From positions 1 to 39,879 of the IMG/VR virus record IMGVR_UViG_3300030102_004626: a stretch of 39,879 bases of DNA; one strand, given 5' to 3'. Shown in pieces: positions 14,562-21,051 of this stretch (position 1 is its first letter; each line of letters opens with the position of its first letter). Origin of the DNA: a virus. The position numbers were made by a program, and so were the translations under genes. The notes beneath the pieces are model-generated. The model was not told the origin of the DNA. It saw nothing but the letters and a program-made list of their open reading frames with translations, and did no database searches.

Positions 14562-15452
14562 TTATGAAGTAGCTAACTTCTCAAAGTACGCCATTGTATC
14601 AGACGTATTTTCTTTTTCAGGTTTACTACTCATCTCTTCATCTTTGAACTGTTTAATGGAGTCGTAACTGAATGAATCCTCAACGTCCTGAGAGATTTGT
14701 TCAGCAGTCCTATTATCACTAGAACCTCTGAGTACACGTTCCATCTTCTCCTTCAACTCATCATAAGTCTTGAAGTTAGACGGATCATGAAATGGTTTCA
14801 ACTTATGAGTTGAATTATAAACCTTTTCACGTTCCTCATCAGAGTCAAGTAATTCAACAGGATCAGCGAACTCTGACTTATCATAGTTCCAGTACCCATC
14901 GACCTTACGGATCTTCAGTTTGAAGTGAGCCCCCTTCCACATATCAAATGGATTGATGGGAACTTCATCACTGAATTCAGGTTTCATGGCTTCCATGATC
15001 TTATCAAAGATCTTCTTACCAAACTTATACAGGAAGACCCTTCCCTCGTTCTCTGGTCTTTTCGGATCTGACACCACATAGATGTTGGTGTAGTATGACA
15101 GTTTCCTTTTCTGTCTACGGGCAGTCTCTTTGTCTGCTTCTGATCCACTATTCCACAAGACACGATTTGCCTCAGAGACAGGATCGTTCTTGTTGATTGT
15201 GGTCAGTGAGTTTTCAATGAACCAACCGCCTGGTCCTTGAAATGAATGAGAGAACATCCTAACCCAAGGAATCTCTTCTCCTTCAGGAGCCGGAAGAAAT
15301 CGAATGACAGCAAACCCATTGCCGGATTTATCCATCTCTGGTTTCCAGAATCGGTCATCGTCAAATGATTTGGTTTCGGGTGAACTCTGTTTGTTATACT
15401 CATCTAACAGAGTGTTTAGGTTGGATTGATTTTTGAGTGCAGCAAACGACAT
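14562..15452 (-). CDS. gp32: Single-stranded DNA-binding protein gp32
   Basis: A 296-residue protein aligned by eye with T4 gp32. It has FWKPEMDKSGNGFAVIRFLP, HSFQGPGGWFIEN, RKLSYYTNIYVVSDP, and KRPENEGRVFLYKFGKKIFDKI; the last two are the conserved OB-fold core. Residue 1-20 form the cooperativity arm and the C-terminal 40 residues are acidic and Ser-rich. The T4 zinc ligands are not conserved: the His in HSF remains, but no Cys is present where T4 has C77, C87 and C90. It converges on the tape measure with four bases between them. A structured leader suggests autogenous control. Confidence 0.93.
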   Translation of the reverse strand: MSFAALKNQSNLNTLLDEYNKQSSPETKSFDDDRFWKPEMDKSGNGFAVIRFLPAPEGEEIPWVRMFSHSFQGPGGWFIENSLTTINKNDPVSEANRVLWNSGSEADKETARRQKRKLSYYTNIYVVSDPKRPENEGRVFLYKFGKKIFDKIMEAMKPEFSDEVPINPFDMWKGAHFKLKIRKVDGYWNYDKSEFADPVELLDSDEEREKVYNSTHKLKPFHDPSNFKTYDELKEKMERVLRGSSDNRTAEQISQDVEDSFSYDSIKQFKDEEMSSKPEKENTSDTMAYFEKLATS

Positions 15453-15580
15453 ATTTTCCTTTCGTATTATCGTATTATTAGTATTAATGTATGAGTGAGA
15501 AGGGACCAGCTGGTGATTCCCCCGAGCCCAGGTTCCTCACCTAGTATATGGCTCTTCTGGTTACTCCCTTGACTCACTCA
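15450..15580 (-). promoter_or_regulatory. gp32 mRNA leader with possible pseudoknot and AU-rich operator
   Basis: On the minus strand, TGAGTGAG pairs with CTCACTCA and AAGGGA with TCCCTT, closing a domain, and ACCAG pairs with CTGGT inside it. Within, GAGCC (15550-15554) can pair with GGCTC (15524-15528) and GGTGA (15537-15541) with TCACC (15512-15516). These pairs interleave, as in a pseudoknot. Downstream is an AU-rich stretch with three AATAC repeats, then the AGGA site and the ATG. T4 gp32 represses its own translation through a pseudoknot and an AU-rich operator. Confidence 0.6.
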
Positions 15581-15588
15581 TATTTATT
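15581..15588 (-). promoter_or_regulatory. NATAAATA late-type promoter upstream of gp32
   Basis: The minus strand reads AATAAATA. The predicted start lies near 15575, so the transcript would begin within the first helix of the gp32 leader. A small hairpin (ATCCAC/GTGGAT) is at 15642-15658 between this site and thyX, without a T-run. Confidence 0.6.
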
Positions 15589-15693
15589 AGTCACGAAAAC
15601 CTTCACCTTTTAAAAAGTGATGTAATCTATGACTAAGAACTATCCACAACAAGTGGATTAATGAATTTGATGCGTATGAGCCTGCATCAACCT

Positions 15694-16353
15694 TCAATGT
15701 GTACTTGGGTTCCATAATGATCTCCAACTACAGGGAAATAAAGTTTCACAATGTAATGCAATCTTATCTGCGACTTCCTTAGATTCTTTTTGAGCATCTT
15801 CAGTGCATCTAAGATTACATACCCTTGCAAATGCATAAAGTGTACCAGACCAATACCACTCAGTCATCATACTTTGAGGAAGTATCATACGTGCTTGTTC
15901 TGGAGCAACTCCAGCCTCAATCATCGTATTGTAGTTCTTTAGTGCAATGTTCTCTACCTCAGATTTAAGAGTGTCAGTTCTTCTATCACGATTTACCCAT
16001 TCTACAGTATTATCGCTGGAACCTTGTTTCTTATCAACTGGGCGACCTCTCCAAACATCCACATCGTAGAACTCTGGTGGAAAGTCTACATACCTTCTGC
16101 TGATTTCATTCCAAGTCAAACCAATCTGATGCTTGACTAACTGTCTTGCAACAAATACTGGAGCCTTGATATGAAACTGTACTGAACAGTGTCCAAATGG
16201 CGACCAGTGATTATGGTCTGCAAGAAACTTAATCAGTTTTGCATCACCATCTGTAAACTCTTTTTTCTTTTTACCAAAAGACACACGGGCAGCGTTCACT
16301 ACTGTGAGATCGGTGCCCATGTGATCAATCAGAGAAACCTCTGATAACGACAT
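15694..16353 (-). CDS. thyX: FAD-dependent thymidylate synthase ThyX
   Basis: A 219-residue protein making dTMP from dUMP with FAD and methylene-tetrahydrofolate. Visible signatures are VNAARVSFGK near residue 19, HWSPFGHCSVQF, and the ThyX region RQLVKHQIGLTWNEISRRYVDF cut across residues 70-91. The classical RHRxxSxNExSxRY motif here reads KHQIGLTWNEISRRY, so the first and third Arg are Lys and Gln and the Ser is Thr. A further LPQSMMTEWYWSG segment supports the family. The start overlaps the stop of the coiled-coil gene (TAATG). Confidence 0.93.
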   Translation of the reverse strand: MSLSEVSLIDHMGTDLTVVNAARVSFGKKKKEFTDGDAKLIKFLADHNHWSPFGHCSVQFHIKAPVFVARQLVKHQIGLTWNEISRRYVDFPPEFYDVDVWRGRPVDKKQGSSDNTVEWVNRDRRTDTLKSEVENIALKNYNTMIEAGVAPEQARMILPQSMMTEWYWSGTLYAFARVCNLRCTEDAQKESKEVADKIALHCETLFPCSWRSLWNPSTH

Positions 16354-16532
16354 TATCTACCTTTTTTGATAGAAGTTAAGGTCTGCAACTTACGTTGCAA
16401 CAGAGCGTTGTCATACTCCAGACGCCTTATGTCCTTCTGAAGATTACCCATCCTACTCTTGAGATGGGCAACCTGACGAACTAAGTCTTCTGGATCACGC
16501 TTTCGACTCTGTTTCTTAGAATCTCCTTGCAT
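16353..16532 (-). CDS. Small coiled-coil protein between gp59 and thyX
   Basis: A 59-residue frame beginning MQGDSKKQSRKRDPEDLVRQ that overlaps the end of gp59 by 52 bases and joins thyX by a TAATG overlap. The middle (VAHLKSRMGNLQKDIRRLEY) has heptad spacing of Leu and Ile expected for a coiled coil; the N-terminus is basic. An internal ATG near residue 28, preceded by AGAGTAGG, is an alternative start. The coupling to thyX supports expression. No function is known. Confidence 0.6.
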   Translation of the reverse strand: MQGDSKKQSRKRDPEDLVRQVAHLKSRMGNLQKDIRRLEYDNALLQRKLQTLTSIKKGR

Positions 16533-17098
16533 TTTGTTTCATCAAACTTAATGAAGGGTTGACATTTGCGAAGTCTCCTACTAATCCTCGGCCATACCCA
16601 AGAATCGTACAACTCTACTTCACGATTTACATAATCTATCCAATTGAGATAGTGGTCTAATATAACCGCTGACTCAATACTCAATTTACCTTGCTGTATC
16701 AGAGTAACAATCGGAGGATGTTTACTCTCTGATTCTTTTAAAAACATTATACCAAAAGAATCGAAAATGTCAAGACATTTCTTTAGCTCTTGGTCAAATA
16801 ATCTTGATATTGATTGATTCTTCTTTTTCCACTCTGTATAGTTTTCCTCAGCTTGATTACTCAATAATCCTTTTGGGTTTACACTATCCTCTTTGGAAAA
16901 GTTAGATACAAGGAACTCACGTAGTTCTTTGTCGTATCTCTTTCCAAGTTTGTGGAAGAAGTACCGATCATTCCTATGCATGAATGAATCTTTAGAAGCA
17001 TTGACTGCACCATTGTATCGAAAGAAATCATAAGATTCCTGTCCGAAATGCAGTTTGATTCCTAGATACATTTTATATGCATCATAGGCTTCCATCAT
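16481..17098 (-). CDS. gp59: Replicative helicase loader gp59
   Basis: A 205-residue protein. AYDAYKMYLGIKLHFGQESYDFFRYN at the N-terminus, HRNDRYFFHKLGKRYDK, and the C-terminal ILDHYLNWIDYVNREV align by eye with T4 gp59 (217 residues), which loads gp41 helicase on forked DNA coated by gp32. It is helical and basic at the end (RRLRKCQPFIKFDETKCKEILRNR). The gene order gp33-gp59-(thyX)-gp32 follows T4. The start overlaps the gp33 stop. A consensus promoter lies inside at 16746-16773. Confidence 0.9.
   Translation of the reverse strand: MMEAYDAYKMYLGIKLHFGQESYDFFRYNGAVNASKDSFMHRNDRYFFHKLGKRYDKELREFLVSNFSKEDSVNPKGLLSNQAEENYTEWKKKNQSISRLFDQELKKCLDIFDSFGIMFLKESESKHPPIVTLIQQGKLSIESAVILDHYLNWIDYVNREVELYDSWVWPRISRRLRKCQPFIKFDETKCKEILRNRVESVIQKT
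16746..16773 (-). promoter_or_regulatory. Internal sigma70 promoter in gp59 for the thyX genes
   Basis: TTGACA at 16768-16773 and TATAAT at 16746-16751 on the minus strand, both perfect consensus, with a 16-base spacer. It would drive the coiled-coil protein and thyX independently of gp33 and gp59. Confidence 0.6.
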
Positions 17099-17319
17099 AG
17101 TGGTAATGTACTAGATTTTTGTAGGAAATGAAGATTCTCTGCCTCGACTTGAATCTTCTGTTTGAGTGATTTATTTACAAGTCTACCAAGAGACTCAGGT
17201 TCAATATTGTTATCTTTGCAGTATTCTAGACAAGCATCCATATACGTTAGATGCTTCTCTGCAACCATCTCTTCTATCATTGTAGAAAATTTGGTTGGTG
17301 TCAAAAAACTCAATTCCAT
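17095..17319 (-). CDS. gp33: Late transcription coactivator gp33
   Basis: A 74-residue protein (MELSFLTPTKFSTMIEEMVA) with LTYMDACLEYCKDNNIEPES and a C-terminal ENLHFLQKSSTLPL. It matches the gp33 proteins of marine T4-like phages, which bridge the sliding clamp, RNA polymerase and the gp55 late sigma factor. T4 gp33 is about 112 residues, so this is a short form. Position directly before gp59 is as in T4. No Shine-Dalgarno site is evident before the ATG; the region upstream is a row of hairpins. Confidence 0.85.
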   Translation of the reverse strand: MELSFLTPTKFSTMIEEMVAEKHLTYMDACLEYCKDNNIEPESLGRLVNKSLKQKIQVEAENLHFLQKSSTLPL

Positions 17320-17343
17320 AATGTTTGGGGATAAGAGGTTAGC

Positions 17344-17485
17344 CGTCCGATTCTGTTTCCACGCTCGGACGAAGCGCAGTTCAATTACGCCGCCATGGCG
17401 TATTGAGCAGATGTATAATCAGCGTTGTTTGCGATTATGGTTTGTGAATCTCCACAGCTCCTTCACTTCCAATCGAACTCTATTG
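17344..17485 (-). ncRNA. Row of hairpins upstream of gp33
   Basis: Four hairpins follow each other: CGTCCGA/TCGGACG (17344-17371), a 10-bp stem with one bulge around GCCAT (17381-17406), ATAATC-GC with a 7-base loop (17415-17438), and GTGAA/TTCAC (17444-17466). A short CAAT/ATTG pair at 17470-17485 is weaker. No good frame covers them. They lie in the transcript that starts near 17660 and leads to gp33. They could form a stable RNA, an attenuator, or a processing signal. Confidence 0.5.
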
Positions 17486-17493
17486 CGGCCCCA

Positions 17494-17580
17494 TCACAAA
17501 AGCACAGCTTCCATAATCCAGATAAAAATAGCAGCACTACCAAAAATAACGAAAGTCAGAAAGATGTGATGTCCATCCAT
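17494..17580 (-). CDS. 28-residue membrane microprotein
   Basis: The frame reads MDGHHIFLTFVIFGSAAIFI followed by WIMEAVLL, with AGGAGAG six bases before the ATG. Residues 6-27 form one hydrophobic helix. It lies between the tRNA-like element and the row of hairpins, on the transcript from 17660. Many phage early genes encode single-pass microproteins. Its small size makes the call uncertain, but the binding site is strong. Confidence 0.55.
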   Translation of the reverse strand: MDGHHIFLTFVIFGSAAIFIWIMEAVLL

Positions 17581-17600
17581 AATGCTCTCCTATGCGTTTA

Positions 17601-17628
17601 TGGTGGAGCCGATCGGAATTGCACCGAT
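17601..17628 (-). other. tRNA-like 3' end without a matching 5' half
   Basis: The minus strand reads a perfect 5-bp T stem (ATCGG/CCGAT) with a 7-base loop TGCAATT, a 7-base segment CGGCTCC, A and CCA, exactly as in the 3' end of a tRNA. The partner acceptor strand GGAGCCG and a D arm are not present upstream. It may be a tRNA remnant, a processing element, or a tRNA mimic in the leader of the 28-residue microprotein. Confidence 0.45.
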
Positions 17629-17667
17629 GTCTTAAAAGTTATATAAACTGTATCATTGACTCGTTAA

Positions 17668-17701
17668 TATTTATTATATAATAGTGTTTTACAAATGTCA
17701 A
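17668..17701 (-). promoter_or_regulatory. Overlapping early and late promoter
   Basis: TTGACA (17696-17701), 17 bases, TATAAT (17673-17678): a perfect sigma70 promoter on the minus strand. The sequence AATAAATA (17668-17675) overlaps the -10 box and fits the late NATAAATA consensus. The transcript carries the tRNA-like element, the microprotein, the hairpins and gp33. Confidence 0.75.
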
Positions 17702-17702
17702 G

Positions 17703-18059
17703 TTATTTCTCACCATTTCTCATAATAATACCAGCTTCTACTTCCATAATACATTGGGGTAAAACACCAGCTGAAATCTCATCAAACTTTTTAACAGTCT
17801 CAGGGGAACCATTCTCGGCTTCATGAAACGGCATAGAATGTCGTATTGCATCTACTACACAACCACATACTGCACGTATGTCATCAGGCCACATTCCCTC
17901 TGCAAGAGATTGATTCTGTTCTACAGTTTCCCAACAACCCTGAACAAAACCATAAAGGTACGTTGTTGGATACCAATATGGAGTAGCTCCGTCTGGATGA
18001 GCATTTAAACTCGTTGCAAACAATAAAGCTACTCCTGTCAATAGTATTTTAAATTGCAT
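17703..18059 (-). CDS. Exported cysteine protein, paralogue of the lipoprotein above
   Basis: A 118-residue protein with a signal peptide (MQFKILLTGVALLFATSLNA, predicted cleavage after Ala20). The mature part has four Cys; residues 58-71 read PDDIRAVCGCVVDAI, a pattern shared with the lipoprotein at 18049 (PENLYNICKCIVDVL). It probably works in the periplasm, with disulfides. The gene overlaps the lipoprotein by 11 bases and lies beside the M15 peptidase, suggesting a lysis or envelope role such as a spanin partner or superinfection factor. The family itself is not recognised. Confidence 0.75.
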   Translation of the reverse strand: MQFKILLTGVALLFATSLNAHPDGATPYWYPTTYLYGFVQGCWETVEQNQSLAEGMWPDDIRAVCGCVVDAIRHSMPFHEAENGSPETVKKFDEISAGVLPQCIMEVEAGIIMRNGEK

Positions 18060-18474
18060 CTTTTGGATCTGGTTCTGGTTGATTCATTCGTTCTCGCATT
18101 TGCATTTGCATCAATTGTGTTTCTTCTACTGAACACTTGAATGAAATGTCATATATAATTCGAGCATTCATGGGATGAACAGGATTTTTATTAAAATCCT
18201 TCATGAATGTATCATAGTCATAATCTGTAGATAGTACATCTACAATACACTTACAAATATTGTACAAATTTTCGGGCTGATATCTTAAACGAACATTGGG
18301 ATCATGAGACATTCTTGTAAAGAATATCGTTACCCAATAATAATATTGGTCAGAAGTCCAAGTTTTTTCTTCTACTGTCACGTTGTCCGTGACAACAACT
18401 GGTGTTTGTTTAGTTACACATCCTATCATTATAAAGCAAACACAAATAACAAAAAGTTTGCTTATGGTTTTCAT
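18049..18474 (-). CDS. Phage-encoded lipoprotein
   Basis: A 141-residue protein with a type II signal peptide: basic start, hydrophobic core, and a lipobox ending MIGC with Cys19 as the predicted lipidated residue. The mature part contains the CxC motif ICKCIVDVL (Cys74, Cys76) that pairs it with the exported protein downstream, plus a later Cys. It lies three bases after the M15 endopeptidase gene and overlaps the next gene, so the three form a unit. An outer-membrane spanin-like or exclusion role is inferred from context only. Confidence 0.75.
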   Translation of the reverse strand: MKTISKLFVICVCFIMIGCVTKQTPVVVTDNVTVEEKTWTSDQYYYWVTIFFTRMSHDPNVRLRYQPENLYNICKCIVDVLSTDYDYDTFMKDFNKNPVHPMNARIIYDISFKCSVEETQLMQMQMRERMNQPEPDPKDAI

Positions 18475-18477
18475 TTA

Positions 18478-18948
18478 CTACCTTATTATACCTTCCTTAT
18501 ATTCGACCTTACCAGCCACTTTCATTGCGGTCATACACTTCTTACGATTCTCCATAAGATTATAACTACAATGTACCCAGCCACTGTTCGGGTCTTTTCC
18601 ATTATAAAACTCCAGAATGAGCTGATCAAATTCAAGATTATCCCGAATCCATTCTGCAAGATCTGGATTAGACACACTGTAACTTTCAAAGTCAGCGGCC
18701 TGTCCATGACAATGCTGACTCCTATCGGAACCACCCACTGCCTTATTCAAATCTGGACTACGATAGCCCGAGTTTACTGTAATAACTCCAAATTCATCCC
18801 TGACAGGTTGAAGCACATGAATCGCAAGATGAGTCATGTTCACCAAATGTTCAAGATCCTTTGGAGTATTATCTATACCAGACCTTTCTGCCGTTGCAGA
18901 TTTTGTTAATTCTCTTAGACTGAAATTCTTAGATAATCTAATCTGCAT
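18478..18948 (-). CDS. M15-family peptidase, probable endolysin
   Basis: The frame is open to 19020, but ATG at 18948 (MQIRLSKNFSLRELTKSATA) is the natural start, giving 156 residues. The zinc site of the M15 D-Ala-D-Ala peptidase fold is visible: HCHGQAADF (His and Asp ligands) and a late GWVHCSY (third His). TVNSGYRSPDLNKAVGG is the conserved substrate-binding segment. M15 enzymes cleave peptidoglycan cross-links. No signal peptide is present, so a holin would have to release it. The start overlaps the Lys/Pro-rich gene by 11 bases. Confidence 0.88.
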   Translation of the reverse strand: MQIRLSKNFSLRELTKSATAERSGIDNTPKDLEHLVNMTHLAIHVLQPVRDEFGVITVNSGYRSPDLNKAVGGSDRSQHCHGQAADFESYSVSNPDLAEWIRDNLEFDQLILEFYNGKDPNSGWVHCSYNLMENRKKCMTAMKVAGKVEYKEGIIR

Positions 18949-19207
18949 TTGACTCCTTTTTCTTTCTGGGTTTTCTGGGTTTCTTTGCAGGAGCTTTCTT
19001 TGCAGGCTCCTTTTTCTCAACTGGTTTCTTTCTAGGTTTTCTTTTTTTAACCTCTGGTTCCTTTTCCAGAGTTTTCTTTACAGCTTCTTCCAAAACTTCA
19101 TCCGTTGTGGTAATCTCTTTTGGCTGAGCCTTCTCAATTGGTTCTTCTTGCAACTCAGGTTTTAAGTCACCCCAGAACCATTTTTTTAAATTATCAAACC
19201 AACTCAT
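18938..19207 (-). CDS. Lys/Pro-rich protein with amphipathic N-terminus
   Basis: An 89-residue protein. Residues 1-13 (MSWFDNLKKWFWG) form an aromatic, amphipathic helix likely to bind membrane. An acidic linker (about 16-60) follows, and then a strongly basic Lys/Pro/Ala repeat tail (EKKEPAKKAPAKKPRKPRKK) resembling histone H1 tails. The combination suggests a membrane-tethered protein with a nucleic-acid or cell-wall binding tail. The gene lies between the M15 peptidase and glutaredoxin. No family is recognised. Confidence 0.65.
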   Translation of the reverse strand: MSWFDNLKKWFWGDLKPELQEEPIEKAQPKEITTTDEVLEEAVKKTLEKEPEVKKRKPRKKPVEKKEPAKKAPAKKPRKPRKKKESNAD

Positions 19208-19215
19208 AGTCTCCT

Positions 19216-19455
19216 TTATTTAAAATGATTTTGCAAATCAATATAGTCTCCAACAAACTCACCATCAATCACAATTTGTGGAACTTGTGTCGATTTAGTT
19301 TGCTTCATCAAGTTACCAAAGAATCTTTTATCTGCATTTATCACAGTATACTTCAATCCCTTTTCATCTAGTAACTTTTTGGCATTCTCACATTTCTCAC
19401 AATCTGGAATTGCTTGGTGCCTAATAATCACATTACCACTTAATTCAACATTCAT
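19216..19455 (-). CDS. Glutaredoxin
   Basis: A 79-residue protein with the thioredoxin fold. The active site is CEKC at residues 19-22, preceded by the strand NVIIRHQAIPD, and the cis-Pro region is TQVPQIVIDGEFVGDY. It is the size of a short glutaredoxin. In phages these usually reduce ribonucleotide reductase, and an RNR is encoded at 25862. The dithiol motif (E and K between the cysteines) differs from the common CPYC. The gene is just downstream of phoH. Confidence 0.85.
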   Translation of the reverse strand: MNVELSGNVIIRHQAIPDCEKCENAKKLLDEKGLKYTVINADKRFFGNLMKQTKSTQVPQIVIDGEFVGDYIDLQNHFK

Positions 19456-19456
19456 C

Positions 19457-20164
19457 TCAGTCTGAATCTCCTAAATGAGTATTGTACTTTTGAACGATAT
19501 ATGACCTGACAAGTCCACTACGAACAATATCACCTATATCAAATTCACACGAATGGAACTCTTTCATTTGATCAATTATTTTCATGAAGTTACCAAGTCC
19601 TGAGCGTTCTTTCTCTTTTGTCAGATCTGATTGATCAAAGTCACCACAAAACATAATCTTGGAGTCTTGGCCAACTCTTGTCATGATGGTATCAAGTTCA
19701 TGAAAGTTAAGATTTTGACATTCATCAACAATGATGATTGCATTATCCAAAGTAATTCCTCTCAGAAACGATGTAGATAAAAACATCATAGAACCTTGTT
19801 GTCTCAACCGATCATACAGAAAGTCAAACTGATCCTCTGTAGGCATCTTAAACATAAACCTCACCATGTTATCGTAGGGAACTTGATACAGTGCAGATTT
19901 ATCTTCTTCATCACCAGGCAAAAATCCAATCTCTCTTGTTGAGATCAAAGACCTAACAACATATACACACTGGTACTTCGACTTAGGATCTAATACTTCT
20001 TTCAGAGCATGATATAAGGTGACAAAAGTTTTACCTGTTCCGGCTGATCCATACAAGAACAGACACTTACCTTTCTTGTATTCTTTTATTACCTCTGTCT
20101 GGTTTTTGGTGATACCTTTCACCTCAACCATATCTTCAAGTTTTATTGTGTGTTTTTTACTCAT
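19457..20164 (-). CDS. phoH: PhoH-like ATPase
   Basis: A 235-residue P-loop protein. Walker A is LYGSAGTGKTF (about 37-47), Walker B IIIVDECQN, and the sensor region MFCGDFDQSD. It also has TREIGFLPGDEEDK, diagnostic of PhoH. PhoH is widespread in marine phages; its function is unsettled, with RNA helicase/nuclease-type roles suggested for host homologues. The start overlaps the FmdB-like gene by four bases, and glutaredoxin follows directly. Confidence 0.92.
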   Translation of the reverse strand: MSKKHTIKLEDMVEVKGITKNQTEVIKEYKKGKCLFLYGSAGTGKTFVTLYHALKEVLDPKSKYQCVYVVRSLISTREIGFLPGDEEDKSALYQVPYDNMVRFMFKMPTEDQFDFLYDRLRQQGSMMFLSTSFLRGITLDNAIIIVDECQNLNFHELDTIMTRVGQDSKIMFCGDFDQSDLTKEKERSGLGNFMKIIDQMKEFHSCEFDIGDIVRSGLVRSYIVQKYNTHLGDSD

Positions 20165-20409
20165 ACATCTAAACTATGGCCTGGGTTATTTCGTGCAATC
20201 TCTTTCATACGATCTTTCCACCCATCGCTGGTATGTTGCCTCCAAGAACCTCTCATGGAAATAGTGGTGAGAAGTTGTGGAACAAGTTCAATGTTTCCTT
20301 GACCACAAATCTCACACAATGTATCTACAGGGATATTTCTATCGGCTATACGATGAACTTCCTCAAAAGTATTATCACACTCGTTACATTTATATTGGTA
20401 TGTTGGCAT
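20161..20409 (-). CDS. FmdB-like zinc-ribbon protein
   Basis: An 82-residue protein with the N-terminal zinc ribbon MPTYQYKCNECDNTFEEVH and a second CEICG pair at residues 34-37, which is the FmdB-family arrangement. The remainder is helical and basic (MRGSWRQHTSDGWKDRMKEIARN). Such proteins occur in bacteria as putative regulators; in phages their job is unknown. The start at MPTYQYKC is typical of the family. Confidence 0.8.
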   Translation of the reverse strand: MPTYQYKCNECDNTFEEVHRIADRNIPVDTLCEICGQGNIELVPQLLTTISMRGSWRQHTSDGWKDRMKEIARNNPGHSLDV

Positions 20410-20439
20410 AATTTCTCACTTGCACATATAATATATAGG

Positions 20440-20988
20440 TTATCTATAGAAAATATGATCTCCTATTCTTCCAACTTTTGGAAAAGTCTTGGACCATTTT
20501 GGACTTACTGCATAGGTATGATAATACCTTGCACCTTCCGTTATATCTAACCCTTTGGTTTTGATAGCACTATAGGATTCGATTGCCAGAAATGCAATCT
20601 TATCTGATTCCTTATAAGCTCTTTTATTTGCTACATTATCTACTTTACCATCACAGTACCAACTGAATTGGCATCTGTCACGTTTAGGATGACCACTTGG
20701 CCAATGTAGACCTTGATAGACAACCTCACAAATTGAATTTGGAAATTGTTTATCATGTACTCTATTCAAAGTTACCATTGCAACAGCAAACTGTCCTGCA
20801 AATGGTTCGTTTCTTGCTTCGAAATATATGTTTCTTGCAAGACACTCTCTTTGTTTTGTTGCTTCCATAGCAATAGTTTTGTAACTCCATTTTGGAACTA
20901 CATCATGATTGACACTTGCATCTGCGACTGGCTCTGCAAATATAGTCAAAGAAAATAACAAAACAATGCTTATGAAAATATTTTTCAT
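20440..20988 (-). CDS. SleB-type cell wall hydrolase with signal peptide
   Basis: The frame is open to 21051, but the ATG at 20988 (MKNIFISIVLLFSLTIFAEP) gives a good signal peptide, preceded by an AAGG site, so 182 residues are preferred. The mature domain has ECLARNIYFEARNEPFAGQFAVA, the SleB/CwlJ (Hydrolase_2) core with its catalytic Glu, and GARYYHTYAVSPKWSKTFPK near the end. It should cleave peptidoglycan in the periplasm, as an exported lysin independent of a holin. A structured leader and a late promoter precede it. Confidence 0.87.
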   Translation of the reverse strand: MKNIFISIVLLFSLTIFAEPVADASVNHDVVPKWSYKTIAMEATKQRECLARNIYFEARNEPFAGQFAVAMVTLNRVHDKQFPNSICEVVYQGLHWPSGHPKRDRCQFSWYCDGKVDNVANKRAYKESDKIAFLAIESYSAIKTKGLDITEGARYYHTYAVSPKWSKTFPKVGRIGDHIFYR

Positions 20989-21051
20989 ATAACCTTGTTC
21001 TTCGTGATCCTCAATCTCTATAATAAGAATAGGGAACATATTATAATTCAC

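Noticed and set aside
17641-17660. A full tRNA using the 3' half at 17601
   Set aside because: No acceptor strand complementary to CGGCTCC, no D arm and no good anticodon stem can be placed in the 50 bases upstream.
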